A stretch of 64,000 nucleotides of DNA from CAZUHB01 sp964620445 (lineage in GTDB: Bacteria; Planctomycetota; B15-G4; CAYZWU01): the NCBI GenBank assembly GCA_964620445.1, contig CAZUHB010000001.1, positions 62,001 through 126,000 of the forward strand, read 5' to 3'. The position numbers and the translations under genes were made by a program. The notes under the pieces are model-generated. The model had not been told where the DNA came from. It saw only the letters and a program-made list of their open reading frames with translations, and ran no database searches. Shown here piece by piece: positions 15,420 through 24,123 of this stretch (position 1 is its first letter; every line of letters begins with the position of its first letter).

Positions 15420-18275
15420 GTGAGATTCATCCCGGCGATCATACTCATCGGATTCGTCTTTCCCGTCCTTTTTGCTCCGCTTGGTCAGGCAGACGCCTGG
15501 CCTCCGACGCTGACCATCATTGATGAGGCCGGAACGCCTCACACGGCGCCCGACAATTCCACCGTCTTCACCATCATTCCCGGTGGCCGGTGCGAGTTCA
15601 AGGTCGAGGGGCAGGCGGGATGGCTCTACTGGCTCGTCTTCTCGGCGAACTCGACGGGCAATCCGACGGGGCAGTTCATTCTGCCGCCATACACTTTTCT
15701 CGTGCCCGGATTACCGCACAATCTCGACGCCAATGGCGAGGCGAGCATTCCAATTATCGTCCCCCGTGCGTTCGTCGAGATCGGCGTCGACTGGACCCGC
15801 TACTTTCAGGGTGCCGTGTACGAACCCGGAGTCGGAATCGAGTACACCAACGGAATCACTGTCACCGTCGAGATGCCGAGCGTGAACGCGGACATGGCGG
15901 TGCACTACGGCTCATATCCCGGAAGCGGCCAGGGGCTCAACGACATCACAATGATCGGCCGTGTTGACGACGACATGGCCGAGGACAACGTGACCGACGG
16001 CCTCGGACTCTCGAACGGCGAGAGCATCGACGAATCCGCCGATTTCACCGGCGATACCCTCGCCTATCTCGACGGCACGCCAGGGGGGCGTTTTCCCGAT
16101 CCGGCCAACTCGATCTTTCTCAACGGCACATCCTATCTCGTTCCCGGCGACGCGGGCATTCACAGCTCCTTCACCTACAACCAGACCGCGGGAAGCACCA
16201 GCAAACGTGCCTATCCCATGAAGGGATCGCAGATGAAGATCCACAGCCGTGACGCTGTCTGCCGGAATGCCGAGAACATGGCCATGCAACACATCGTGAT
16301 CCCTCCGATCGAAGGCGGGCTCCAGAAGGACATCGATCTCTATCACGTCCACATCGAGTCGACCAACGAATGGGGATTCATGACCCTCAACGTGGAAACC
16401 AACGAGTTCGAGAAACTCTCGGGATCTTTTGTGACCTTCGATTCGCAGAAGGATATCTCCAATGTCTCCCCATGGGATTGCAACGTCGCCATAAGTCCCG
16501 ACAGGAAGCTCATGGCAGCCGTCCGGAAATGGAACAACAATCCCAACATCGCCTTGACCACCGACGAACTCTATCTGATTCGCCTCGATAACACGGAGTG
16601 GGATCCCGTAACCAATCCCACCGCCACCCAACGGATCATTGCCACGCAAGTACCGCCTGATAATTACGCCCCGGCGATATTTTTCCCCGAGACCATGACC
16701 TTTTTGGCCACCGATACCCCGGATGTCTACGCTCTCTTTTTCGCGACGAATTACTACGGAACCGGCGGTCTCAATGCTGATCCGCCGGCCGGATCTCCGT
16801 CGGCTATCTGGTGGTACATGACCGACGATACGAGCTACACGTTGCGCTACTTCGACAGGCAGGTAGACCTCCCACCGGTGGGCGCGGGCAGGGTGCCCAA
16901 GTATATGGGCGAGACCTACGGTTACCAGTACTCGTCTTCGCCGATCATTTCCGAGCTGAACTGGATAAAGTCTGAAGACGACAGCACTCTCGCGATACGC
17001 GTCGCGGGGCGCAATGCGGGTTCTCCTCCCGATCCCACTGTTCCGTGGGAGTGGGATATCCTGGTTTTCACCGGCGTCAAGTCCGTCTATTCCTGCCAGA
17101 CCTACAACATCACGGGCAACTCCGATCCGGAGGTGATCGTCTTGCCTTTCGGCAGGTGTTTCAACGGCACGTCCAGGGCGGCCTTGTCGCCTGACGGATC
17201 GAGGCTCGCTTTCACGCGGACCACGGTGGATACCGACAAGGTTCACGAGGATCTCTACTGTTATGCCACGGACGCGTCCGATCTCGGTAAACCGGGATTT
17301 CTCGCGACTTCTTATTTCGATTTTGTGGATTGGCAGGCCGAACAGTACGTGGCCGATCCTTATTTCGTCGACAACGAGACGATGCTCTTTTTTGCGGGTG
17401 TCGTGAAGACGGGCACGGGCAAACGGTATACCGACCTTTTCCTTTACGACCGTACGACCGAGTCCTTCGTCAACCTGACAAAGACCGGAACTCCAGAATT
17501 TCCCTTTGTGGCCGAAGGCAACGTCTCTCCCTACGGTTACTTCGTCACGGACAACAAGGACTTCCTGTACTTCATCAGGGGCAAGGACAAGAACGACCTC
17601 TACATGATGAATGTGGTTGGTGTCGATCTCACGTCGATGGAACTCTTCAGTCTGACCGGAAAGGAATTCAACGCCAGCGGAATCGAGATCACTCCAGAAA
17701 TCGCTCTCGCGAAGGATATGGGGCCGGAGGAGATGAACTTCATCTATCCTGCAGATCCCGAAAACGAGATGGTGTTCTTCAAGGCGCGGTACCTGACCCC
17801 GTCGGCGATGGCCCAGCAGGTCTTCATGATGGACCTGGTTCATCCCTTCGCCGCCCTGCCCGTGACCTCGTTCAATACGGTGGGCGTGATCGACAATCTC
17901 GTGGTCAACGATGACGGAATGATGGCCGCCTTCTCACGATCGAGCACGACGACCTATCCGGACCAGACGGAGAAGATTTTTGCCCTCGATATCAACGCTT
18001 ACGGCTACACTCGCGGCCTGACCCCGGATTACAACTTCAACCTGGCGTCGGTCGACGGCTCCTTGCGATTTATCCCGGGGGATACGATGCCGCCGAATCC
18101 GACAGCGCCTCAGCTGGTTTACGCCTACGGTATGGGCACGAGCGGCGCGGATAACCCCTTCCCGGCGCGTGCATTCGTCTATCCGGTAAGCTACGTCTCA
18201 GCGCCGTCGATCCCGAGTATCTCCTATCCCGTGACCGAAGCGGGATCCGTGTTTATTTACAGCGCCAAGCCCTAG
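15420..18275 (+). CDS. Large secreted beta-propeller-like protein of unknown function
   Basis: The product is 951 aa from GTG (an upstream in-frame TTG at 15408 lacks a ribosome site). It starts with a signal peptide ending near GQADA. The mature chain is beta-rich, with Asp/Asn/Thr-rich turns. It contains units such as AISPDRKLMAAVRKWN, ALSPDGSRLAFTRTTVD and NDDGMMAAFSRSS, which match the TolB/WD40-like PD40 pattern of periplasmic propellers. An N-terminal ~130-residue beta-sandwich precedes a region rich in NDITMIGRVDDD. No catalytic motif or sortase/T9SS tail is recognisable. It stands alone between its own promoter and a strong terminator. Confidence 0.65.
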   Translation: MRFIPAIILIGFVFPVLFAPLGQADAWPPTLTIIDEAGTPHTAPDNSTVFTIIPGGRCEFKVEGQAGWLYWLVFSANSTGNPTGQFILPPYTFLVPGLPHNLDANGEASIPIIVPRAFVEIGVDWTRYFQGAVYEPGVGIEYTNGITVTVEMPSVNADMAVHYGSYPGSGQGLNDITMIGRVDDDMAEDNVTDGLGLSNGESIDESADFTGDTLAYLDGTPGGRFPDPANSIFLNGTSYLVPGDAGIHSSFTYNQTAGSTSKRAYPMKGSQMKIHSRDAVCRNAENMAMQHIVIPPIEGGLQKDIDLYHVHIESTNEWGFMTLNVETNEFEKLSGSFVTFDSQKDISNVSPWDCNVAISPDRKLMAAVRKWNNNPNIALTTDELYLIRLDNTEWDPVTNPTATQRIIATQVPPDNYAPAIFFPETMTFLATDTPDVYALFFATNYYGTGGLNADPPAGSPSAIWWYMTDDTSYTLRYFDRQVDLPPVGAGRVPKYMGETYGYQYSSSPIISELNWIKSEDDSTLAIRVAGRNAGSPPDPTVPWEWDILVFTGVKSVYSCQTYNITGNSDPEVIVLPFGRCFNGTSRAALSPDGSRLAFTRTTVDTDKVHEDLYCYATDASDLGKPGFLATSYFDFVDWQAEQYVADPYFVDNETMLFFAGVVKTGTGKRYTDLFLYDRTTESFVNLTKTGTPEFPFVAEGNVSPYGYFVTDNKDFLYFIRGKDKNDLYMMNVVGVDLTSMELFSLTGKEFNASGIEITPEIALAKDMGPEEMNFIYPADPENEMVFFKARYLTPSAMAQQVFMMDLVHPFAALPVTSFNTVGVIDNLVVNDDGMMAAFSRSSTTTYPDQTEKIFALDINAYGYTRGLTPDYNFNLASVDGSLRFIPGDTMPPNPTAPQLVYAYGMGTSGADNPFPARAFVYPVSYVSAPSIPSISYPVTEAGSVFIYSAKP

Positions 18276-18303
18276 TCCGAAGAACAGTTCGGGCTCTTGA
18301 ACG

Positions 18304-18368
18304 GGGCGCGCGCTTTCAGAATTCTTGAAGGACCGCAGGTCTCGAGAGGACTTTGAAAGAGCGCGCCC
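18304..18368 (+). terminator. Long stem-loop after the propeller gene
   Basis: GGGCGCGCGCTTTCA (18304-18318) pairs with TGAAAGAGCGCGCCC (18354-18368) with one mismatch, and the loop contains GACC/GGTC. It is followed by TTGTTTGTT, so it may be a first, imperfect terminator or an mRNA 3'-end stabiliser. A stronger terminator follows 36 bases later. Confidence 0.5.
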
Positions 18369-18404
18369 TTGTTTGTTCGCTGGTTCGCAGCGACGACTTT
18401 ATCC

Positions 18405-18433
18405 AGACCTGGGACGTCCCGGGTCTTTTTTTT
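18405..18433 (+). terminator. Rho-independent terminator of the propeller gene
   Basis: AGACC-TG-GGACGTCC-CG-GGTCT forms a GC-rich hairpin followed directly by eight T residues on the + strand. Confidence 0.85.
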
Positions 18434-18835
18434 GTCGAGGGATGGAGAGGCAACGCACCCAAGCGGGGCTGACGGTTTCTTGTTGTTTTGTGAGGAATAG
18501 TCGCCGAACAGAAGGCCAAAAATAAAAAGAAGAGCTTGCCAGGAAACCCAGGGTATCAGGGAATTAGGAGGTGAGTAGTAGGGGTTTTACTCCTTCGGCG
18601 AAGAAACCTTAACAAGCTCTTCGAAATTTTCTAAGCTTTAAAGAACAAGCGAGAGAATTAAATACAGGAAAAATACCCAATACAGTTTATATAAGAATAT
18701 ACGATTTCCATACGAGATCAAGACGAAATTTGAAATGACGGAATGATACGTAGGATGAATCCTAAATGCCATCTACACATGAACTAAAGTTCATGTGTTC
18801 GGTTTCTTGAATCGTTTTTTTCGCGATTCCGTTTT
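18434..18835. other. Non-coding, AT-rich gap with structured segments
   Basis: No credible open frame is seen between the two convergent genes. GAAGAGCTTG (18529-18538) pairs perfectly with CAAGCTCTTC (18613-18622), enclosing GGTTT-tactc-CTTC-ggc-GAAG-AAACC. Further on are a small hairpin TAGGAT-GA-ATCCTA near 18752 and an 11-bp perfect inverted repeat ACACATGAACT/AGTTCATGTGT (18775-18798), which may end transcription of the glycosyltransferase gene on the - strand. The region could hold a small RNA or be remodelled intergenic DNA. Confidence 0.4.
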
Positions 18836-19678
18836 TCACGATTCGTCGGGCCGGGTCGAAGAACAAACCTCATCCACCATGGCGCGCAGCTTTTCAATCT
18901 CCGCCGAAAGGCCTTTCTTCCGCAATCCTCTGGTCACGATGGCGGCTTTGTGTGAGAGCGCTTTTCTGGCAAGCGTCCTTTCTCCGGACCCGAGATTTTC
19001 CTGACGGAGTAGATTGACAAGAGCGATGATCCTGAATCGATCGAGAAACCGAACAGTATGTGAGAGCTGGTCTCCATGTCCCTCCCTGCGCGTGGCCAGT
19101 GGTTCCGGCAGGTAACCCACTTCGTGTCGGCAGGTCGTTCTCAACCAGAAATCGTAGTCCTCGCAGGCGGGAAGGGATTCGTCGAACCAGCCGATCTCCT
19201 CGAAGAGCCTTCTCCGAATCATGACCGTGGATGCTGCGATGAAACAGACCTCGACAGATCGAGCAAAGACCGCACCTCCCGACTTGGCGTACCGCGTTCC
19301 TCGATTGACCCGGCAGCCGTTGCGGACCCAGAGTTCGTCGGTGTGGCTGAGAGGGTAACCGCGGTTCCGGTCCATGAACGCCTTCTGCTTCTCCAGTTTC
19401 CGGGGGTGCCAGAGATCGTCGGAATCGAGGAATGCGACGAGGCTGTGCGACGATGACCGGATTCCTCTGTTTCGCGCGGCTGCCACTCCCCGGTGCGCCT
19501 GCGTGATGACCCTGACGCCGGCGAAGTCGCGGGCCCTCGCCGCGCTTTGGTCCGTGGAGCCATCGTCGACCACGATGATTTCGTCGGGAGACAGAGTCTG
19601 ATCCCGAATCGACTCGAGCGCTTCGGCCACCATGGACGCGCGATTGTGGACGGGCAGGACTACAGAGACCTTCGACAT
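18836..19678 (-). CDS. Family 2 glycosyltransferase
   Basis: The 280-aa enzyme begins at MSKVSVVLPVHNRASMV, with GAGG 5 bases upstream; the frame continues 74 residues further but that part is not GT-like. GT-A fold motifs are present: VVLPVHNR, DEIIVVDDGSTD, GVAAARNRGI and the metal-binding region AFLDSDDLW, then CEDYDFWLR as the acceptor-side motif. Such enzymes transfer sugars from nucleotide sugars, usually for surface polysaccharide or glycolipid. It diverges from a second GT2 gene 100 bases away, so both may share control. The acceptor is unknown. Confidence 0.9.
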   Translation of the reverse strand: MSKVSVVLPVHNRASMVAEALESIRDQTLSPDEIIVVDDGSTDQSAARARDFAGVRVITQAHRGVAAARNRGIRSSSHSLVAFLDSDDLWHPRKLEKQKAFMDRNRGYPLSHTDELWVRNGCRVNRGTRYAKSGGAVFARSVEVCFIAASTVMIRRRLFEEIGWFDESLPACEDYDFWLRTTCRHEVGYLPEPLATRREGHGDQLSHTVRFLDRFRIIALVNLLRQENLGSGERTLARKALSHKAAIVTRGLRKKGLSAEIEKLRAMVDEVCSSTRPDES

Positions 19679-19778
19679 GTTCGCCTCGGGTACGAAAGAT
19701 GGAGCGTACATCTGTCGCTCGAAAGTGATATCATATTCTCCCGAATGAACGGACCGTGATGCAAGTAGAGAAAAAAAC

Positions 19779-20594
19779 ATGGACGAATCACTGTTGATCA
19801 GCGCCTGCATCATCACATTCAACGAAGCTGAAATGATCGGTGATTGCCTCGAGTCGGTCGCCTGGGCCGACGAGATCGTCGTCGTCGATTCGGGATCCAC
19901 TGACGGGACGACAAGGATCGCCGAGGAATTCGGGTGCCGCGTCGTGCGTCAGGACTTTCTCGGGCACGTGAAACAGAAGGATCTCGCCGTTCGCGAGGCG
20001 GCCCATCGCTGGGTGTTCTGCCTCGATGCCGATGAACGGCTCGAGCCGGGAGGCGGGGACGAGGTGCGCCGCGTCCTGTCTGCTCGCGCCGGGGAGGTGG
20101 CGGGCTATTTCTTCCCGCGCCGCACCTTCTATCTCGGAGGTTGGGTCGAGCACGGCGGATGGTGGCCCGAATTCCGTCTACGCCTCTTCGATCGCGAACG
20201 GGGACGGTGGGAAGGGGTCGACCCGCACGATCACGTGACGGTCGACGGCCCCACACGGAAACTGAGCTCGCGGATCGATCACTTCAACTACAGAAACATC
20301 GCCCACCACATGGAAAAGGTCAATACCTACACCACCACCATGGCCGCCCGCAAGGACGAGGCCGGTGAGCGGGCGTCGCTGGGTAAGTTGATCTTCAATC
20401 CATTCGGGCGATTCGTGAGAATGTTTTTTCTCAAGCAGGGATTTCGCGACGGCGCAAAGGGATTCATCCTGGCGGTGATCGCCGCGTTCTATGTCTTCTT
20501 GAAGTATGCGAAACTCTGGGAAAAGCAGAGGATCGACTCCGCCGACCTGGAGAAGGCGGGAAGTGGATCAGGAAGGGGAGCGACGCGGCAGTAG
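19779..20594 (+). CDS. Family 2 glycosyltransferase, WaaE/KdtX-like
   Basis: A 271-aa GT-A enzyme with ISACIITFNEAEMI at the N-terminus, EIVVVDSGSTDGT, FCLDADERLEP (DxD-type metal site) and FFPRRTFYLGGWVEHGGWWPEFRLRLF. This order matches the LPS core glucosyltransferase WaaE/KdtX group. A hydrophobic C-terminal helix (FILAVIAAFYVFLKY) suggests membrane association. It is transcribed away from the other GT2 gene and ends 13 bases before the convergent bL34 gene. Lipopolysaccharide or similar glycolipid synthesis is plausible but no other LPS gene is in view. Confidence 0.88.
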   Translation: MDESLLISACIITFNEAEMIGDCLESVAWADEIVVVDSGSTDGTTRIAEEFGCRVVRQDFLGHVKQKDLAVREAAHRWVFCLDADERLEPGGGDEVRRVLSARAGEVAGYFFPRRTFYLGGWVEHGGWWPEFRLRLFDRERGRWEGVDPHDHVTVDGPTRKLSSRIDHFNYRNIAHHMEKVNTYTTTMAARKDEAGERASLGKLIFNPFGRFVRMFFLKQGFRDGAKGFILAVIAAFYVFLKYAKLWEKQRIDSADLEKAGSGSGRGATRQ

Positions 20595-20607
20595 AGGTCT
20601 GGATCTT

Positions 20608-20733
20608 TCAGATCTTGGTGCCTTTACGCCGTTTACGTGCGATGATCTTCCTGCCGCTGGCGGTCTTGTTGCGCGTGCGGAAACCGCTCAACTTGCTCTT
20701 TTTCGAGTTACTGTTGCGGATCTTCTTTTTCAT
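20608..20733 (-). CDS. rpmH: Ribosomal protein bL34
   Basis: A 41-codon frame reads MKKKIRNSNSKKSK, then LSGFRTRNKTASGRK and IIARKRRKGTKI. The bL34 signature GFRxRxxTxxGRKxxxxRRxKG is fully matched, with the family's tiny size and extreme basic charge. GGAG lies 9 bases before ATG, and a near-consensus promoter lies 65 bases further up. bL34 sits in the 50S subunit. It normally heads rpmH-rnpA-yidC near the origin; here neither partner follows, because the neighbour downstream is a convergent glycosyltransferase. The N-terminus differs from the common MKRTxQPS form. Confidence 0.88.
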   Translation of the reverse strand: MKKKIRNSNSKKSKLSGFRTRNKTASGRKIIARKRRKGTKI

Positions 20734-20806
20734 GATTCTCGACTCCGGGCGCTCGGCTTATCGAGGCTTTCCGAACCTCGTGTTTTTTCGAAATCCAAGT
20801 CGGACT

Positions 20807-20834
20807 ATTCTAGGGATCTGCCTTTGAAAGTCAA
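20807..20834 (-). promoter_or_regulatory. Sigma70-type promoter for bL34
   Basis: On the - strand TTGACT (20834-20829) and TAGAAT (20812-20807) are separated by 16 bases. The leader that follows can form CGAGG/CCTCG. The promoter starts 8 bases beyond the stop codon of the upstream pseudouridine synthase gene. Confidence 0.65.
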
Positions 20835-20842
20835 CCACCCTC

Positions 20843-21910
20843 TCAAGCGAACTTTTCCAGTTTTTTCCTGAGAATGACGAGATCCTCGGCCAGTGGAGCC
20901 TTCACCACGACCTCGTCCCCTGTGGCGGGCGATCGGAAGGCGAGTTCCGCCGCGTGGAGAGCCTGCCGGTTGAGAATCGGTTTTTCCCGCCTTCCCCTGC
21001 CGATCCGGTAATCGGGCTTGATCGTGGAGAGATGAAAGGCGTCTCCGCCACCGTAGAGCGCATCGCAGAGGATCGGGTGCTTGATATGAGCCAGGTGGAG
21101 CCTGACCTGATGGGTCCGGCCCGTTCGGGGTCTCACCTCGAGCAGGGAATAACCGTTCCACGTCTCGAGCGTCTTGAAAGAAGAAAAGGCCGATTTTCCT
21201 CGCTGCCGGTCAACCACCATGCGTGTCGCTTTTTTTCTGTCCGGTGCGATCGGGGCGTCGATCTCGCCTTCGGGCGGCCGTGGCGTGCCGCGGACGAAAG
21301 CCAGGTAGACCTTGTTCACCAGGCGGTCGGCAAAGAGATCGCCCAACGGTTGAACATAGTCTTTTGTCAAGGCGAGCATGAGGACACCCGAGGTGTGCTT
21401 GTCGAGGCGATGGACCGGTTTCGGGCTGAAGCCTTCCGATGCGAGCATCTTCCGGCAGATCTCCACGGCGGTCGAACCTTTCGGCCGGCGGTCGGGGATC
21501 ACCGGAATTCCTGCCGGTTTGTACACGCAGAGCACACCCTCGTCCCGGTACAGTATGTCGAGGCGCTTTGGATCCGCTTTTTCGGCGGGCCGTTTGCATC
21601 CGGCCATATCCACTTCCAGATAATCGCCCGTTCTGAGAGGCTGGTGCACATCGCCCCGTACGCCGTTGACCTGGACATGTCCATCGACGATGATCTCGAG
21701 CACGTTTCGGCCCATCGAACGGGGAAGCGTTTTTCGCAGGAAATGAAAGAGGCTCATTCCCGAGCAGCTGCGTCGCACCGTGAATTCTTTGATTTCTTTA
21801 CGCGGCAGTTTCAATCCTCCCGAATCGAGACGGCCCGACAAGTTCGAGCCGTCGCGGCGATTCGCGCTAAAAGTACTGTATCCGCTCTCCCCTGTAAAGC
21901 TGCTGGTCAA
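20843..21910 (-). CDS. RluA-family pseudouridine synthase with S4 domain
   Basis: The protein is up to 355 aa and modifies uridines in rRNA or tRNA. An S4-like RNA-binding domain (about 45-105, VDGHVQVNG) precedes the catalytic domain. The active-site Asp170 is in HRLDKHTSG. Other family motifs are YKPAGIPV, RTGRTHQVRLHLAHIKHPI and RQALHAAELAF. The start is uncertain: the frame opens with TTG at 21910, another TTG at 21814 has GGAGG too close, and ATG 21757 lies inside the S4 region. It follows the membrane protein by about 18 bases or more on the same strand, probably as one operon. RluC/RluD specificity cannot be told. Confidence 0.9.
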   Translation of the reverse strand: MTSSFTGESGYSTFSANRRDGSNLSGRLDSGGLKLPRKEIKEFTVRRSCSGMSLFHFLRKTLPRSMGRNVLEIIVDGHVQVNGVRGDVHQPLRTGDYLEVDMAGCKRPAEKADPKRLDILYRDEGVLCVYKPAGIPVIPDRRPKGSTAVEICRKMLASEGFSPKPVHRLDKHTSGVLMLALTKDYVQPLGDLFADRLVNKVYLAFVRGTPRPPEGEIDAPIAPDRKKATRMVVDRQRGKSAFSSFKTLETWNGYSLLEVRPRTGRTHQVRLHLAHIKHPILCDALYGGGDAFHLSTIKPDYRIGRGRREKPILNRQALHAAELAFRSPATGDEVVVKAPLAEDLVILRKKLEKFA

Positions 21911-21928
21911 GGTCCGACCGGTCTAATT

Positions 21929-23764
21929 TCAATCCTCCCCGAGGCGGAGCTGGAACAGGACCGACGGAGTGCGCTGGATCAGCTCGTCCGAGCGGTCGAA
22001 CAGCTCGATCCAGGCGATCAGCCGGCCGCCGTCGAAGAGTCGGAGGCGCTGGCGCAGCCATTGGTTGTTGAACAGGAAAGACTCCCGTCCCGAATTGAAG
22101 CGCATCCACGTCTCGAATTCCTCCGCAACGCAGACACCGAGCGGCGTGAGTAGCACCGCCCTGACGGTGACCGTCCCCGGAGGGGGCACCAGGGAGAGCG
22201 GAAATCCGTTCCGTTCCAGAACGAGGCGGTGATTGTCCTTCGGCAGATCGAATCCGGATTCGCGCACCGTTTTGAAGATGTTGTGAATCTTTTCGTGGGT
22301 CAACGTGATGCGCGACACCTCTCCCCTGGAATCGACTTCGAATGGGATGGCTCCGTTGCGGGTGGCCAGTAAAATCCGGATATTGTCGCACAGGAGACCG
22401 TGGCCATTGAACGGATAGGGGGTGATCCCGAGTTCCTCCAAGGTCGGACCGAGGCGAACGACCAGGTCGTTGCCGAGAAAGGTCGCGACCGGGACCTGTC
22501 CCAGGGAGATCACCCTCGGTTGATTGTAAAGATAAAGTTGTGTGTGGTGCTTTTCGATCAGGTCTTTTTTTATCTGGTCAACCGCGGACGCTGCTTGTCG
22601 ATCAGCGTCGGCGATCTCCGTGCAGAGCGGATAGGCGACCATCGCCATCGAGACGGAAGCGCCCAGCCCGAGGGTGATCGTCAGAAAAACGCGCATCCCC
22701 TTCTGTTCGACCGCGGGCGGTCCCGCGAACAGGACACCGGCCACACCCGCAAAGAAGAGCAGTGGCAGGGGGAAGGCGACACCGACCCGGAGTTGGGAAC
22801 CGGCCCACTCCGTTTGAAACAGAATCGCGATGACGAGGAGAGCGAACACCTTGCAGAAGACGCGGGGGAATCCGCGGCGATCGATCACGGCGCGCCCGAG
22901 AAGCGCGGACAGGCAGAGCACGAGAAATCCCCATGCGCTCCAGTGGCTCCAACCGCACAGGGCCGCGGGATCGACTCCCGCACCGGTGGGACCGGATCCC
23001 GGACCGGCGGAATCAAAGGGGGCGGCCAGAAGCACCATCACAGTGTCTTGCAAGCCGCTCGCGAGGCCCTGAATCGCGCCGGACAGCATCAGGCGTCCGC
23101 AGAGTGTCAGGCCGAAGAACGAGATGAGGCCGATCTGGAGAAAGACCTTGTGCCGGAGGCGTTGCGCGTATTCACCGTGCGCGAGGGAGAGGTCGTAGGC
23201 GAGCACCAGCAATGGGATCCCCACGTGGCCGCTCTCCACACCGGCGAGCCCCATGGTCAGAAGACAGAGCAGGAACGATCCCGCGCGGCGCCTCTCGCGA
23301 TAGGCCGCAAGCCTGTCCATGCAGACAAGAACGAGCAGCAGGGGGAGGAGAGCCGCCATGCCGCTGGCGGGCGCGGCAAAAAGAGCTGCCTGCATCGGAT
23401 GAACCGCATAGAGCAGCGCCCCCGCGCCGGCAGCGGACCATCCCACGATCCTCCCCAGAACACGCACGCCCAGAGCGAGGACCGACAGATGCACGAGAAA
23501 GAGAGCCGCTCGAGCAAACCACGGCTCCGTCGGAAAGATCTGGAAGAGCACGGCCCACACAAGCGCCGCCAGAGGTTTCAGGGTGGCGCCTTCACCCGGA
23601 TCGGGAAGGGGATCGAGAAGGAGGTCGGCGAGCGGCATCGCGTCAAGGGCGAGACTCATGGGCGCGTCCTCGGCTGCCGGTCCCGTGCCGGCGAGCAAAC
23701 CCAGGAAGAGACAACCGCTTGCGACCGCGCTGGCAAGGATCATCAACTTCGCCGTTTTCGTCAC
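21929..23764 (-). CDS. Polytopic membrane protein with a soluble C-terminal domain
   Basis: The chosen GTG start gives 611 aa, with GAGGAGG upstream; the frame runs 50 residues further up without a ribosome site. About ten hydrophobic segments fill residues 8-400 (for example LAALVWAVLFQIF, LFLVHLSVLALGVRVLG, ALLYAVHPMQAALFAAP). This pattern and the HPMQ after a helix resemble O-mannosyltransferase-like/TMTC membrane glycosyltransferases (GT-C). A beta-rich extracytoplasmic tail of about 200 residues follows. No catalytic Asp pair can be fixed from this reading. It is upstream of the pseudouridine synthase. Function is unknown; GT-C is a guess. Confidence 0.6.
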   Translation of the reverse strand: MTKTAKLMILASAVASGCLFLGLLAGTGPAAEDAPMSLALDAMPLADLLLDPLPDPGEGATLKPLAALVWAVLFQIFPTEPWFARAALFLVHLSVLALGVRVLGRIVGWSAAGAGALLYAVHPMQAALFAAPASGMAALLPLLLVLVCMDRLAAYRERRRAGSFLLCLLTMGLAGVESGHVGIPLLVLAYDLSLAHGEYAQRLRHKVFLQIGLISFFGLTLCGRLMLSGAIQGLASGLQDTVMVLLAAPFDSAGPGSGPTGAGVDPAALCGWSHWSAWGFLVLCLSALLGRAVIDRRGFPRVFCKVFALLVIAILFQTEWAGSQLRVGVAFPLPLLFFAGVAGVLFAGPPAVEQKGMRVFLTITLGLGASVSMAMVAYPLCTEIADADRQAASAVDQIKKDLIEKHHTQLYLYNQPRVISLGQVPVATFLGNDLVVRLGPTLEELGITPYPFNGHGLLCDNIRILLATRNGAIPFEVDSRGEVSRITLTHEKIHNIFKTVRESGFDLPKDNHRLVLERNGFPLSLVPPPGTVTVRAVLLTPLGVCVAEEFETWMRFNSGRESFLFNNQWLRQRLRLFDGGRLIAWIELFDRSDELIQRTPSVLFQLRLGED

Positions 23765-23920
23765 TGCCTTGGCCTCCTCGAAAATTTCTTCTTCACGATC
23801 CGACGACCGGTTCGTCTTACCGTTCTGCACTATATGAATTGCAGCCTCATGCTTCCACAAATCGTCGGAAATGTGCTGGAAAAGGTACGAAACGCCGGTT
23901 AGCCTCTCAAACATTCACAA

Positions 23921-24005
23921 GCGAGGATGGCGGAACTGGCAGACGCGCCAGATTTAGGATCTGGTGGGGTAACCCTTGGGGGTTCGAGTCCCCCTCCTCG
24001 CACCA
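23921..24005 (+). tRNA. tRNA-Leu (anticodon UAG)
   Basis: The 85-nt sequence folds as a class II tRNA: acceptor GCGAGGA/TCCTCGC, D-arm with GCGGAACTGGCAGAC, anticodon stem CCAGA/TCTGG around loop TTTAGGA (anticodon TAG), a long variable arm GGGGTAACCCTT, T-arm GGGGGTTCGAGTCCCCC, and encoded ACCA at the 3' end. It faces away from the membrane-protein gene. Confidence 0.97.
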
Positions 24006-24020
24006 ATTCGCAAGAAACAG

Positions 24021-24056
24021 GAGCCGGTCCGCGCGCGACGCGGGACGGCTCTTTTT
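24021..24056 (+). terminator. Rho-independent terminator of tRNA-Leu
   Basis: GAGCCGGTCCGCG pairs with CGCGGGACGGCTC across a short loop, followed by TTTTT. It begins 15 bases after the tRNA 3' end. Confidence 0.85.
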
Positions 24057-24123
24057 CGTCGGATGGGGGACAGTCTAACGAGGATGCGATGGGGGAGGGC
24101 AGAGGGCAGAGCCCGACTCGACA

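Noticed and set aside
24006..24123. Small frames overlapping the tRNA-Leu region
   Set aside because: They run through the tRNA and its terminator and show no ribosome site or coding features.
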